A stretch of 64,000 nt of DNA from Arvicola amphibius (GCF_903992535.2 NC_052065.1:44042107-44106106), one strand, 5' to 3'; positions 34,437-46,825 are shown, counted from the stretch's first letter. Notes: generated from the sequence alone by a model not told the origin. A program made the numbers and translations.

Positions 34437-36689
34437 TACATAATATAAGGCAGAGGATCATGCTGAGAAGAGAGAAGATAATATCTGTAACAATCATGAA
34501 TTTTTTATGTCCTTTAAAGGATTTTCTTCTAATGTAATAATAGAAGAAACATCATGCAGAATTTGGAAAATTATAAACTCCAAATATCCATTAAATATAT
34601 CTAAGACAAGATAAAATGATTTCAGAATAACTTCAGGAACCTGACAGGCATCCTGACAAGTTAAAATGGTGCAATTGGTTTGACCATTGTTGTGTGTTTT
34701 AAAGTAAGCATATGTTTTGCTTGACTTTCAAAATCAAGTTCTTCATTTGTTTTTGGGCAGGACCCGTAAATTCAGTTCCATTGCTAGTTACAATATAATC
34801 TTTAGGCATCCGTATGAGTCATGCAAAACTAGCAAACATTTAGCTACATTTTTTTTTCATGTGGAGGAGGTTGTCTAGATTTCCTTTTTACAGTGAGTTC
34901 TTTCATACCGTACAATATGGCAATTTGAGGGCGCCAGTTTTCCATTTCATTGGCCCCCTGCCTTGTACAAGTTGCTGACTCACTGGTTGGAGTAGAATAA
35001 AGAATCAGATGATTTGTGGCAGAGACTGCTAGCTTTCCTCCAATATTCATTTTATCCTTTTCCCAAGGAATTAGACATTTTCACTCTGCATAACATCAAA
35101 ACGTCAGCAATATTTTGAAAGAAAGCTCACAAATATTGGAAGCCACAGCACTGGGTCCTGTAAAATTGATTAAAAATACTGGGGAAATATATGCTGTATC
35201 TTGGTTGTTCTGGCAACATCCTATAGAAGGATGGAATCTGGTCACAGCTAGCCAGACAAACCTAAATGAAAGAGAATATAGCTCAGTCAGGAGTACATCC
35301 TTTGCCTATGACCCGCAATGTCAGAGCCCATGTAATTGCAAAAGCCAACTGCTTGCTACTACTTGCTCTGACTCCACAGTGAATCAATTTGTAAAGGATT
35401 AAAAAAAAGGGAGGCCTTAGCGAGTGGTAATGGTTCTCCTCCAGCCACTCTCCTTCTTCACCAGTAAATGAGAGGAAAGGTTAGAAAAGGTCGTGTTAGA
35501 GATTTGAACTTCTCAGCCAGACCCATTAAGGAGGACCTTCAGGAAGTAGCAATTAAGTTGAAGAAAAGAAAATAAGTAACGCAGAGATGGTGACATAGCA
35601 AAAGAATTTGCCTGGAAGAGATCTTGGGATGGGATTACTTCTCTGTGTAACTGACAAGTAGCAAATAGAGCAGAATTCTATTATGTTAGAATGCATCCAA
35701 AAGGCAAAGAAACCAAAAGCTTGGCCTGCAAACTTTTGTGATGATTAGAGCCCCCCAAAATAGCATTAGGCCCCTATAAATGCTCAGCAGGAAATAACTT
35801 GTCAAAGCTGAGTAATCACCAATGAAAGCCCAGTGCAGATGTGACCTTAGTAATCAATGGCAATGAACTATCTGGAGGACAGAAAACAAAGCAAAGGGCT
35901 GTCAGGAGAGATGTATAACTAGAATTTAATATAATACTAAACAAGCGGCTTTTGTGCTTCCAAGCCAATTAGGCCTTAATAGTTATTCGAAGTCAATGAC
36001 TTCTTAATCAGTCTACGACTTTCTTTAACCCATCATGGTTTTGTTCTTTTTACCTTATTCCTACCCCAACACTATGGTATGGCTGGGACACAGGCATGTG
36101 TGTCTGTGCTCTTAAAAAAATAAATTTCAGTCTCACTAAGAAACACATCTGAACAGCATATAGGGAATCCCACCTTACTCAGAGGTCCTGTATTGAGAAG
36201 TATGCAGTAAAGGATTGTACTTTGAAGTCCCTTGGCGACTTGGTGTGTTAAAGGTATAGAAAGAAGGATACATATAGCTCTTAGCATGGCTGTAACAGCT
36301 GAATAGCAGAGCCCTATAGCTCTTTCCAAGTTTATGCTTGCGTCTTCCCTAACCACTGAATTTCAAGCTGCCTATATATCCACCTAAACTTAAACTTCAT
36401 TTCCAATATCTGCTTATTAGGATAAATTCTATTCAATGGGATATCACAAAGTTACACAAAAGCATGTGTAACTTCACTGCTATATGCCTAGCTTTTGGCA
36501 TAAGTTCCCACAGTCAAGGAGTCCCCTTATTTATTTTTTGATTGACGAAATTAGGAAAGAAGGAAAGTAGATATGTTACAATGGTTTAATTATAGACAAT
36601 TTGATTTAACATCTTAGATAATTATCAACATAATTTTACTATAAACCAATGTTTCATTCACCATTTTTTAACTAATCATGCAGTTTTTA
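34437..36689. other. Unassigned, mostly unique-looking sequence
   Basis: 2.2 kb without recognised repeats. A plus frame at 35,115-35,402 (95 codons) has no domain, no splice context and ends at TAA; I do not call it. A minus frame at 36,072-36,356 (94 codons) is equally unsupported. Confidence 0.4.
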
Positions 36690-36835
36690 TTTGTTTTGAA
36701 ACAGGTACTCATTATGTATCCCTGACTGACCTGGAAATTGCATGTATATCAGGCTTGGCTTCAAATTTGCACAAATTCTCTTGCCATTGCTTCTGCTTCT
36801 GCCTCCCAAGATTACAGGTATATACCAGAACTCAA
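36690..36835 (-). repeat. Old B1-like SINE
   Basis: TTTTGAAACAGGTACTCATT, TGACCTGGAAATTGCATG, TTCTGCTTCTGCCTCCCAAG and ATTACAGGTATATACCAG are the complement of a diverged 7SL-type SINE. Confidence 0.6.
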
Positions 36836-36969
36836 TATGCTGAGTGTTATAAACTGTGTTTGTGCAAGCCCTTCTTGTAAAATTGAAGGTTACTTTAATT
36901 TTTTAATTTTCTTTAGCTATAACTGTACAGTGTAAAACAGGAAAAAGAGAGATATTCTCTGCCCCTGTT

Positions 36970-37085
36970 TGTCTGATTATTTGAAACAAGGTTTTTGTTG
37001 TGTAGCCCAGGTCGACATAAACCTTGAGGTCTTCCTGCCTCAGTTTCTCAAATTATGGAATTATAGGCATATGCTATATTAACTG
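36970..37085 (-). repeat. Old B1-like SINE
   Basis: TTGAAACAAGGTTTTTGTTG, TGTAGCCCAGGTCGACA, CTTCCTGCCTCAGTTTCTC and TATAGGCATATGCTA, antisense and strongly diverged. Confidence 0.6.
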
Positions 37086-37089
37086 CTTT

Positions 37090-38179
37090 GATACAATCTC
37101 TAATAAATTGTATTTACTGCCTCTTTTCTTTTAGTGTTCTATAATTCTTAATGGAGGTATGCAAAAGAGGTCACAGAATGAAAATATTCATAAACTTACT
37201 AGAATCTCAATCTATGTATTTTTATTATTGTTTCCCACTAAAATCCTGGCTTATTTAAGAAAGATAGTGTGTTTGAAATATTTTAAAATAATCAAGATTA
37301 AATTCAGATTATTATGCACAACACCCCCAAAGAAACTAAACTTCCAAAGGATCACATGACTATGTACCATAGAATGGGTATGTTGGCCCATGAAATGCCC
37401 AGAAGTTATCTAAGGGAATTAGATCAAGACATATGCCCAATTAATAGGAACAGCTGAGAGATATGGCCAAGGTCTCTGAGATAGTCAAAGATTTGGGACT
37501 AAGTTTAAATTTCTGATTCCTGATCCAGTGTGAAGCTAATACTTAGCCCATCCTAGTTCAAAAGAACTATGCTGTTTATCAGTTGCCCCAAGATTATACC
37601 CTGCCTAATGAATGTAGCTATCCTTCCAATACAGGATGGAGTCACCTGACAACAAACCCAATTTCAAGTGGAAAATATTAGGTCAAAGTATATTCAACTA
37701 TACCTAATCTCTTATAACACAGGATCCTATAGTATCAGCCATTTCCACCCTTCATGATATTGTGCTGCCTGGGAGTTTATGTGCATTACTGCTGTTCAGC
37801 ATTACTAGAGAATATAAGACCATGTTTCTAGTACAGGAAAAAAAAATCAAAATTCAAAACATAAAGTACACTTTCTCCTGAACAAATATAGCTTTCAGAA
37901 CATCATTACATCAAAACACTGTAAGCTGATTGTCCATCCATAAGTCAGGTGTTTTCTACCCTCAAAGAGACCCACTGTCATACGTGTGACGTGTTATCTC
38001 TTAACTGTCCTTTCTCATCACTCTGGGCTTAAAATGAGTCCAGTGACTGTAAAATGAAATTTCCAGAATAGCTCTTGTGTCATCATCAGTTTCTGATCAG
38101 GAGCACAAGATCTAGTAATCAATAAAGGATCTCTGTATGTGCTAAAAGGGGGTGTTATTTTGAATGCTTTATATACTTT
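37090..38179. other. Unassigned AT-rich sequence
   Basis: Nothing recognised over 1.1 kb. Confidence 0.4.
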
Positions 38180-39085
38180 TTTCATGGTTTATTTTTTTAT
38201 ATTTAAAAATTTCCATCTCCTCTCCTCCTCCTCCCCCTTTCCTCCCCTCCCCTCCACCCATACGCCCCCTCCGTCCCTCTCCAGGCCAAGGAGCCATCAG
38301 GGTTCCTTACTCTATGTTAAGACCAAGGTCCTCCCAACTCCCTCCAGGTCCAGGAAGGTGATCAACCAAGCTGAGAAGGCTCCCACAGAGCCCATCCATG
38401 CAGAAGAATCAAAGCCCAGCGCCATTGTCCTTGGCTTCTCAGTCAGCCTCCACTGTCGGACACATTCAGAGAGTCCGGTTTGGTCACCTGTTCCATCAGT
38501 CCATTCCAACTGGAGTTGGTGATCTCCCGTTAGTTCTGTCCCACCGTCTCCATGGGTGAATGCACCCCTCACGGTCCTGACTTTCTTTCTCATGTTCTCC
38601 TTCCTTCTGCTCCTCATCAGGACCTTGGGAGCTCAGTCCGGTGCTCCAATGTGGAGCTCAGTCATTTTCTTCATCTATCGCCAGGTGGAGGTTCTATGGT
38701 GATATGCAAGAAATTCATCAGTATGGCTATAGGAACTGGCCTTTTCAGGCTCCCTCTCTTCAGCTGCCCAAGGAACTAGCTGGGGGCATCTCCCTGGAAA
38801 CCCGGGAACCCCTCTAGAGTCAAGTCTCTTGACAACCCTCAGATGGCTCCCTTAATTAAGATATATGCTTTCCTGCTCCCATATCCACCCTTCCTGTATC
38901 CCAAGCATCCCATTCCTCCAAGCTCCCCCCATCTTCCCTTGGCCCCATCTCGCCCCACCCTCAAGTTCCCAATTTTTGCCTGGCGATCGTGTCTACTTCC
39001 AATATCCAGGAGGATTACTATATGTTTTTCTTTGGGTTCACCTTCTTATTATCTTCTCAAGGATCCCGAATTTTTCCTTGATTAA
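38180..39085 (-). repeat. LINE-1 3' UTR, about 0.9 kb
   Basis: Antisense poly-A start, C-rich tract, GCCAAGGAGCCATCAGGG, CCACCGTCTCCATGGGTG, GGTGCTCCAATGTGGAGC, CTCTAGAGTCAAGTCTCTTG: the same cricetid-type L1 3' UTR as at 10,316 and 60,731 but reaching further 5'. The frames here (127 and 101 codons) are shadows of non-coding UTR. Confidence 0.85.
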
Positions 39086-39152
39086 ACTGGGAAAATGATA
39101 AACTTTAAATTTAAGGAGTGAAGTGGTCATTGTGACTAATGGTTTGAGAGAG

Positions 39153-39401
39153 TAGAGCACTTGCAGTAGGAGGTAGAGCACTCGCGGTAGGAAATAGAAC
39201 ACTCGCAGTAGGAGGTAGAATACTCTCAGTAGGAGATAGAGCACTCGCAGTAGGAGGTAGAATACTCTCAGTAGGAGATAGAGCACTCGCTGTAGGAGGT
39301 AGAATACTCTCAGTAGGAGATAGAGCACTCGCTGTAGGAGGTAGAATACTCTCAGTAGGAGATAGAGCACTCGCGGTAGGAGGTAGAGCACTCAGGTAGG
39401 A
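39153..39401. repeat. 21-bp minisatellite with 42-bp alternation
   Basis: Twelve tandem units (the last partial) of the form TAGAGCACTCGC-GTAGGAGG. From unit 4 on, units alternate between a GCACTCGC type ending AGG and an ATACTCTC type ending AGA, giving a 42-bp higher-order repeat copied about four times. As 21 is divisible by 3, the minus strand stays open and encodes a leucine-rich heptad; this is a by-product, not a gene. Confidence 0.95.
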
Positions 39402-39600
39402 AGGTCATGGGGAAATTTACGGCAGAAGCCTTGTAGCTGGAACTCCTCTCATCTGGATATACCAGGAAGTAGAAAGACTCAGCTCACTTTATTTTTTATT
39501 CAACTCAGGATTCCAACCCACGGAATGGTCTAATTTTATGTTTTTATTTCATGTTTGCTACTTCATGTATAATAACATTTGCAATCACTTTTTTCCTTTT

Positions 39601-39835
39601 AATCTTCTTTTGAGACATGGTCTCACTATGTGGCCTACCTGGCCTCAAACTCCCTATTCTCTTCCTTGCCTCATTACTCTTTGGGGGGAGGGGGGGGCGA
39701 GGCAGGGTTTCTTTGTCTTTGGCTGTCCTGGAACTCCTGTGTAGATCTGGCTGGCTTCAACTTCAAACTCACAGAGATACACCTGCCTCTACCTCCAAAG
39801 TGCTGGGATTGAGGCGTGTGCCACCACCGCCTGGC
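39601..39835 (-). repeat. Two adjacent antisense B1 SINEs
   Basis: A B1 5' piece in antisense (TTTTGAGACATGGTCTCACT, 39,608-39,672) is followed after a G-run by a fuller B1 (GGCAGGGTTTCTTTGTCTTT to GCGTGTGCCACCACCGCC, 39,697-39,835). Confidence 0.82.
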
Positions 39836-40019
39836 TCATCATTCATTTTTATCACAAGTTTACATGTGACTTTCTTTGGGAAAAAGTCCTCTAAGAACTC
39901 TCTCCATCTTATAACCTTTTTCTAACCCCCACTCTCTCAAACACATCCTCTAGACTCAGCTTCTACAACACCAAATGCTCGAACTATAGCTTCATTTTCA
40001 ACATTCTTTGTGCTTATTT

Positions 40020-40140
40020 GTTTATGTGACATTTTCCTATAATAGACTGGAAATACCTTGAAGCCAGGGATTTTGTCCTATTTGTCTCTATCCTCAGAGC
40101 CTGGCTCTATGAATATTTGTTGAACAATGAATGAATCCCT
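40020..40140 (+). repeat. LINE-2 3' end
   Basis: ATAGACTGGAAATACCTTG, AGCCAGGGATTTTGTCC, CTCAGAGCCTGGCTC and GAATATTTGTTGAACAATGA are the well-kept L2 3' terminus. Confidence 0.8.
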
Positions 40141-40239
40141 AAGGCTATGAGTAAATGATTCTTGCTGTTTCTGGTATTCCTGGCAGAGAGCTCATTACAT
40201 TGGGGAAAGAAGGAGCCAAATTCCCTTCTATGCTGGACC

Positions 40240-40335
40240 AGTTACCTATTACCTTGGGCAATTCTCTTAACCTCAATTTTCATCTGTCAAATGCCTCTTT
40301 GTACTGTTACATATTTACTATGAAAAGGAAACTGG
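40240..40335 (+). repeat. MIR core fragment
   Basis: TTACCTATTACCTTGGGCAA, TTCTCTTAACCTCAATTTTC and ATCTGTCAAATG match the MIR core in sense orientation. Confidence 0.6.
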
Positions 40336-40429
40336 GCTTCACAAAGACCTAAAGACCTTCTGGAAAAGAAAGCAGCTAAAACAAACCAGTTTTATACATA
40401 TAAAAGACTCTAGCCATAGTCTTGCCCAA

Positions 40430-40741
40430 AATAAAGAATATGAGGATGGGGAGATGGTTCCCTGGATAACGTGCTTCCTTTGTAATTTTAGATCCCCATC
40501 ATACATGTACAAGCTAGGCCCAGGAGTAGTGTGCACCTTTAACCCTTGAACTTGTTGAGAGAGGTCAGATAGTCAGATCCCAGCCAGTCTGGCCAAACCT
40601 TTAAGCTTTACTGTCAGTGAGTGAGGCCTGTCTCAAAGTGAAGCATGATAGGGACAATACCAAATGCCAACAACTGGCCTCTATGTTCACACAGGTGAGC
40701 ATGCGCATGCACACATGCGCATATCCACATACATCCACACA
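40430..40741 (+). repeat. B4-type composite SINE
   Basis: GAGGATGGGGAGATGGTTCC tRNA-like head, CAAGCTAGGCCCAGGAG, CCAGCCAGTCTGGCC, GTGAGTGAGGCCTGTCTC and CATGCGCATGCACACATGC tail. It passes into the (CA)n tract. Confidence 0.65.
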
Positions 40742-40749
40742 AACACACA

Positions 40750-40790
<41 letters not shown>
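40742..40790. repeat. (CA)n microsatellite at SINE tail
   Basis: About 24 CA units with one TC interruption. Confidence 0.95.
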
Positions 40791-40792
<2 letters not shown>

Positions 40793-40974
40793 CGAGGGAG
40801 ACACAGAGAGAGCTTTCAGTTACCATATTTTGAAAGCAATACTGATACTTAAGTCATTGACTTAAGTGATATTTGTAGGAAGAGATTCAAATCTTACCTG
40901 TGGCCAAATTCACAGGGTCCTCTTAGGTTTGCCAATTTTATTTCTTTTTGTAGAGTTCCAATTAACTTGATAGA

Positions 40975-41045
40975 GGCTTTTTGAGCTCCTACATCTCGAG
41001 TACTTATTATATGGCCAGCCCTAAGCTCTAGGCACAAATTGGATT
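40975..41045 (+). repeat. LINE-2-like fragment
   Basis: GAGCTCCTACATCTCGAGTA, TTATATGGCCAGCCCTAAGC and TCTAGGCACAAATTGG resemble the L2 3' end; weak. Confidence 0.4.
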
Positions 41046-41790
41046 TCTTCTTAAATTTTTGAATATAATGCCTTCTCCAAATTCATGGTCTTCAATGTTC
41101 AAATCATTCATTTTGTATTTATAAATTAGTGGTATATCAGTTTAGACTCTGTTGTTTACAAGTGGTAGAAGTTTATCCGTTGGTCCATAAAAGAAAGCTG
41201 AATCAGTTCGTGTACCTGAATAGTGCTAGGGAGATAAGGTTGACTTGAGGTATTCCATTACATCAGAGTTCAAATGTTATCCTCCAATCTAGTTGGTCTG
41301 TCAGTCCTTTGATCCCCACCTTTTCAATTCGCTTGTTTTGGGTTGGTACTATTCTTTAGACAATGCTCCCATTGTGGTGCTGAAATGATCACAGTCAGTT
41401 CCAAATAAATATTACACCTTTTAGAAAATAAATGAGAGCAAGCCCTTATATGTCTCAACAGAGGTCTCACTGCATCTGTGTCTAGGTTATGTGCTCACTC
41501 CTGAGCCCCTTGCAGTAGCCTAAAGGAATGTGAGGCTCCGTTTGACCAGGACAAAGTTGGAAGCACCTTCATCACAGACACACATACACTTATAGATGGT
41601 AACAGTCTTCTGTAATGCTACTTTGAGGAAACTGTTAAACAAATACAAATCTGGGGAAACCGATAGGAAGACTAGTGCATAATACACAGTAAAACATCTT
41701 AGGCTGCAACACATCCTTCTTTAGGCATCGTCCATTTTTGTACTACTGAAAGAAAATATTTGAGAATGGTTAATTTATAAAGAATAGAAA
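41046..41790. other. Unassigned sequence
   Basis: Nothing recognised. Confidence 0.4.
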
Positions 41791-41940
41791 TTTAGGACAG
41801 TCAGGATGACTCTGAAGGTAAAGGAGTTTGCTGCTAGTCTTGACAAGGCCAGTTTGATCCCAGAGAATCACACAGTGGAAGGAGAGAACCAACTCTTGCA
41901 AGGTGGCCTCAATAAATAAATAAGCGTAATAAAAAAGAAT
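41791..41940 (+). repeat. B2/B3-like SINE (diverged)
   Basis: CAGTCAGGATGACTCTGAAG, GTTTGCTGCTAGTCTTGAC, AGTTTGATCCCAGAGAATCA and a final AATAAATAAATAAG tail indicate a tRNA-derived SINE. Confidence 0.55.
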
Positions 41941-42061
41941 AGAACGGTATTTCTTATCACTCTGAATGCTAGGAATGCTAACGTTGTGGAGCCAGTATCT
42001 AATGAGGATTTCTTACCAAGGTCAGGAAGGTGTGAAAAGGGAGACAAACTAGGTCCCCATC

Positions 42062-42205
42062 TTTTTTGAGACAGAGGTTCGATATGCTATCCAGGCTGGC
42101 AATGAACTCAATATATAGACAAGGCTGTCCTCAAATTTGGGGTGACTCCTTTGCTTCTGCCTCCCAAGTGCTGGGATTAAAGACATGTGCCAGAATACTG
42201 CATCT
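42062..42205 (-). repeat. B1 SINE (diverged)
   Basis: TTTTTTGAGACAGAGGTTCG, TGCTTCTGCCTCCCAAGTGC and GGGATTAAAGACATGTGCC: antisense B1. Confidence 0.82.
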
Positions 42206-43905
42206 CCAGCTACCCTTTGTCAAATGAAAGACACTAGTGACGTGAAGGTGGAGCTTCCATGGCCTCCTCTCTTAAAGAGCCAATCTCTTAATACTGTTAA
42301 AATGATAAATCTCCGTGTGAGTTTGGCAGGGATATTCGAATAACAGTGTTCACTGTAAGTATGCTTTAGACTGGATTCTCTGGCAGTAGATTTTGAGATA
42401 TAAGAATGCAGAAGTTAGTGAGTCAGTCTCTTGGGAAATGTACCTGTAAAATGGTAGGCAAGACATGATTTTACAGTGGAAAACACTAATCCATGATGTG
42501 GTTGCAACCAAGTACTATTGCCTCTACTACTTGGAGCTTGAAGATGAACGGCACCTCAGAGCTATAGCACATTAAGGCAGAAGTTCCTGGATTTTTTTTT
42601 CTTTCCACATCAGCCAGTCATTGGCCATAGGCCACCCACTGTGACAGTGCATAACCATTGTGAGGAAGTTCCTTGAAGGCAAAAGCATTTCTTAGTGAGA
42701 GACAAAGATGTGAACTTTCAGGAACCAGTTGTTCAGGACAGTGGCACTGCCCGGAGGCTGGGATCCCAGAAGAGCACTACAGTATACACTGCCCAAGTCA
42801 TTCACTGTTAGATATAGATGTAGTGCATCACTCCACAGGAACCCTTTCTAATTCACCTACCTAATCACTAGCTCTTTCGTGCCTTGCCCAAACCAGTATT
42901 TTATTCCTTAATCCTATTATTTACCCACTGACTCGATAGCAAGTCTTCCTTGCTGTCCTGTTAAAGTAAAAACTGTCTTAAGAAATTTGTGAAGCTTTCT
43001 TCTTAGAAATTCCAACAGTGTAGCTGTTGGGCCATGAATGAAGAAGATTAGTCTAGAAAACTGTTGAGCTTTTTTAACATTAAGGAGAGAAATAGCACCA
43101 CAATGAACATATTTAAGAGAAATTGAGAAGTGTTCAATCTGAAATGTGTGTTTAGAGAAAGAAATCAGGAATTACTTTGTTGTGTTGAAGAGAAACTGCC
43201 CCTCAAATTACTTTGTTCCTAACACTAGTTAAACTTTGACTTTATACAAGAAAAAGAAGTTAAACCAACTTAAACAAGGAAAAAAAGTTGAACTTCAGTC
43301 AAACTTTACTCAGAGATGGATTCCCAACTTCTGATATGATGGCTTTGGTAGCAAGAAATCAGTGGGGGATTGATCTTTCTCCACTGACTGGGAACACACA
43401 CAGCTAGGCGTGATGGATGTAGCATGGGAAGAGAGGGCTGAGAAAGGTGTTATCATGCTTTGTAACTGGAATTGCTGAGATCAGTGTCTTTTATCCATCG
43501 AGTCTGAGCAGGGGCCTGAAACCCAATCTCAACTGTTTGGCTTTTTCCAAAAAGAGTTATTGTAAATATAAGTGATGTCATCTATCTAGAGGAATGTTAA
43601 ACCCTTTATCTACCGGCAGGTATATCACTCCAAAGTCAGAGAATGAGATGTGATATAATGTTTGTATCCTACTATGGGCCCACATGTGGAAAGGATGGGG
43701 TGATACAAACTCGCTGTTTCTTCCTTAACTATACTTTTTAATTTATTTACTAATAACATATTCCTTCTTTTAGTGTCTTGGGCAGAGTTGCTTTCATGAT
43801 TACAGTCAGTTGAGATTTAGAAAATCTTAGAATAGGCTTCATTTAATTTTCCTATCAAGCTGAGAAGACATTGTGATTCTCTCTATTCCTCCCCTTCTTC
43901 CTTTG
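42206..43905. other. Unassigned, unique-looking sequence
   Basis: 1.7 kb with no recognised repeat or exon. Confidence 0.4.
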
Positions 43906-44040
43906 TTTGTTTTTAGGGAGTTGTTTTTGTTTTATTGAGGTAAATTCTGGCTATGTAAGAGCCTGGCCTTGGTCTCATTGTCCTCCTGCATCTGCCTGCC
44001 AATCCTGTTGTTGCAGGTCTGTACCACAATTATTTTGGCT
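43906..44040 (-). repeat. Old B1-like SINE
   Basis: TTTTATTGAGGTAAATTCTG, GCTATGTAAGAGCCTGGCC and TCCTCCTGCATCTGCCTGCC; highly diverged antisense 7SL-type SINE. Confidence 0.5.
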
Positions 44041-44264
44041 AGGAGGTGCTAAGTGAAGGTTAGGTGGGAAGCAAAGTAGTTCACAGAATATGTGCAAAAC
44101 TTTGTATTATGGGGAACTCCTTTCTCTTTTGAACATTACTAAATTATAGAGTAAAGGTCCATCAATCAAACTGTGTAATATAAAATTAAGATAATAAAAC
44201 AGGATATTTTAACATAAAGAGCTATCTGAATGAGACTCTGAGAACTTAAAAAAAACTAACTAGA

Positions 44265-44460
44265 GGCAGAATGATGGTGGCACACGCCTTTAATCCTAGC
44301 ACTCGGGAGGCAGAGGCAGGCAGATTGCTGTGAGTTCGAGGTCAGCCTGGTCTACAAGAGCTAGTTCCAGGACAGGCTCCAAAACTACAGAGAAACCCTG
44401 TCTCAAAAAACAAAAAAACAAACAAACAAAAAACAAAACAAAACAAAACAAAAAAAAAAC
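44265..44460 (+). repeat. B1 SINE with long A/C tail
   Basis: Near-consensus B1 (GATGGTGGCACACGCC, GCACTCGGGAGGCAGAGGC, AGAGAAACCCTGTCTC) with a 55-bp CAAA/CAAAA tail. AACTAGA is duplicated at 44,258-44,264 and 44,461-44,467. Confidence 0.95.
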
Positions 44461-44639
44461 AACTAGAAAGAAGATTTGGCCTTCTGTCAGAAGAAAAGGA
44501 TATACACCCAAGCTCAACTTCCCATGGGGCTTTTCCCCTTACAGAAGATTGCTATATCCCATGAATCCTGAAATCTCAGAAGAGACCTATTAACAACTGG
44601 CCTCACAAATTCAAATTTGCTAACATCAAATAGCCTTAG

Positions 44640-45265
44640 AAAGACAGGCATAGTGACAAAGTTCTTTTTAGGCTTATGTAAGACGGCCAAAGACTAACTG
44701 GCCAAGGGATCTTTAAAGTGGGATATAGTCATTCTGTGGACCCTAGAAGGGTTCACTCTCACCAAGGCTCAGATAGGTGCTTGCTAGCATCAGGGACCAA
44801 TACTGAGTCTACAACATAGCACCATTCTCAGGGAGACAAGCCATCCAGTTTGGCAGAATAATTACTTTGGATTCCTTCCACAGGGTGTGTCTGTCTATTG
44901 GACAGCAATTCATTCTTTCCAGAACTGATTCATAATGTCAATAAGAGTTGTCCTTCCATATCCACAGTTTCTCCACCATAACAGTTCAACGTTTATGATA
45001 CAGGCCCCATTGACATGATGTGCTACATACTATTGTCTAAAATGAATGGATTTGTTAGACTACAGAGTTGCTCGTGACAATGAGAGCCACGGGTCTTACC
45101 AGATACCTCATCACCAAGAAGCAGACAGCCTAATGAAAAGGCCCATTCAAAAGCCACAGATATATGTTTTAGTTTTTATACCATATCCCACTGAGTTGTC
45201 AGGGACACCAAATATTGTTGGGCTCATGAACAGGCTTCATTCTTGTCACCATGTGAAATCCTAAC
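44640..45265 (+). pseudogene. Decayed ERVL-type pol (integrase) remnant, tentative
   Basis: The frame at 45,046-45,264 contains SHGSYQIPHHQEADSLMKR, whose spacing of aromatic, Pro-His-His and Glu-Ala residues resembles the integrase core of ERVL-class pol. Upstream text lacks a continuous frame and there are stops on either side. This would be an old, inactive relic. The similarity is short and from memory, so chance cannot be excluded. Confidence 0.35.
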
Positions 45266-46616
45266 TGAGACCAGAAAGATAAATGCTAAACTGAATGCAC
45301 TCCAAGTTGCTGCCCACTGCATCATCAGCGACTGAAATGATTCTTTTAAAGCATTATGTTTTGAAGTGGTTTGTCACATGAGAATAGGTTCTCTATACAA
45401 CAGGTGTGGCAACCGATACCTAAAAATAAGATGTGTCTGATACAGGCAAAGAAAATACATCATAAATTCTTTCCTATTTTAAAGAGGGATTCTAGGCTCT
45501 TTTTCACAGTCCTCAGGGAGAGGTTGCAAAACCGGTTGTGTGACTATCACTCATCCACTTCCTCCAGCCTAAATAAGCGAAGGCTAGGAGGGAAATATTT
45601 GTTAACTATCACATTTGAAGGACTGTTACAGATTTTTTCTTTGTGGGGACGGGAAGGCCACACCAAGTGGCCTCTGAGCTGAATTAGAACTGTCTTCAAG
45701 ATGTATCACCCACCAGCTGCTTCATTACTGAACTATAGATATCTGTAGGTCATACCTGATGAGCTTTCGGGGGACCTTGCCACATGTCTTTGGAATTTGG
45801 AGGCCTGAATCAATATAGACACAGCTGCTTGCGTCATGAGAATCATGAAGGTAGGGATCTTAATGGAACAACAGGGCAACCTGTTTGTTGTTCAGCATAG
45901 CAAGAATAGATCAGTTTTTTATGGATCCTATGAGTGTTTCAGAAGGAAAAAATAAAAATCTTGAGACTTTTGCTTGTGTCCTGCTTTAGGACCTATTAAT
46001 GGCTAAGGGGTTCCTGGCAGTAGGAAGCTGTGGATATTCTATAGGAAATGGGGACAGAGACAGAATTAGAAGACGGAGTCAGTTCATAGCTAAGAACCGA
46101 GTGGTGAAAGGATCCCGGAGAACTATGCTTGTCAGTGAGAGCACCAGCATTTACATTACAGCTACACACAAAGCACTGCTAATTAGGAGAGGACACAGAG
46201 CAGCAGTGAAAAGTCAAGGAGACTAAGAGCTGGGAAGAGAGGCCTGGCAGAGTACGACAGCACCACTTGTGTCCTGGGATGTGCCAGGGAAGCTTCCTAG
46301 CCAAAGGCTATGCAGAAATACAAATGAAGAAATCAGAAAGAAAGGACAAGTTTTAAGCATCTTCCGTGTCCAGAAGACAAAACCATCTTAAGACAACATC
46401 AGTAAAGTGATAACTTGGCCCACTCCATTCTCCTCTCTTTGCTTTTGGAGAAGCAGCTAAAATTAGCAAGACTGGGGATGAGGTAGGGAATGAAACAGAA
46501 ACACAAGGGACAGAAAGAACGGCTTTCCCTGTTTTCTTGATTTCAAGCTTCTTATTGGTGGCAAGATCCCACTGGGAAAGTGGGTACGATACCACTTTAA
46601 AGATTTTTTTTTTCCC
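45266..46616. other. Unassigned sequence
   Basis: Nothing recognised. Frames of 103 codons (plus, 45,371-45,682) and 93 (minus, 46,353-46,634) show no domain or splice context. Confidence 0.35.
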
Positions 46617-46825
46617 ATTGGTGTGTGTGTGCACGCGTGTGTGTGTCTAAATATATGTTATGCGGGGGGTGTCCATGAGACCAGAAGAGGATATGATATC
46701 ACCTGGACCTAGAGAGTCATAGGTGATCCTGTAGTGCCTGATGCGGACGCTGGGACTTAAACTTGGGTGCTCTGCAAGAGCAACAGAAGCTCTCAAACAC
46801 GGAGCCATCTCTAGTTCCAAGACAA
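46617..46825 (-). repeat. B3-type SINE with (TG)n tail
   Basis: A TG-rich tail (46,619-46,647), then CATGAGACCAGAAGAGGATA, CACCTGGACCTAGAGAG, CGCTGGGACTTAAACTTGGG and AACACGGAGCCATCTCTAG are the complement of a B3 element. Confidence 0.78.

Noticed and set aside
35115..35402. 95-codon plus frame in unique DNA
   Set aside because: Best-looking unexplained frame of the desert, but no domain, no exon borders and typical of random AT-rich sequence length.
38139..38522. 127-codon plus frame and 101-codon minus frame
   Set aside because: Both lie in an L1 3' UTR; a similar frame recurs at 60,705-61,019 over the other L1 copy.
39038..39391. 117-codon leucine-rich heptad-repeat frame (minus)
   Set aside because: It is a translation of the 21-bp minisatellite, whose period is divisible by three.
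39153..39401. Possible CRISPR-like array
   Set aside because: The repeats are directly contiguous with no unique spacers, in mammalian DNA: a minisatellite.
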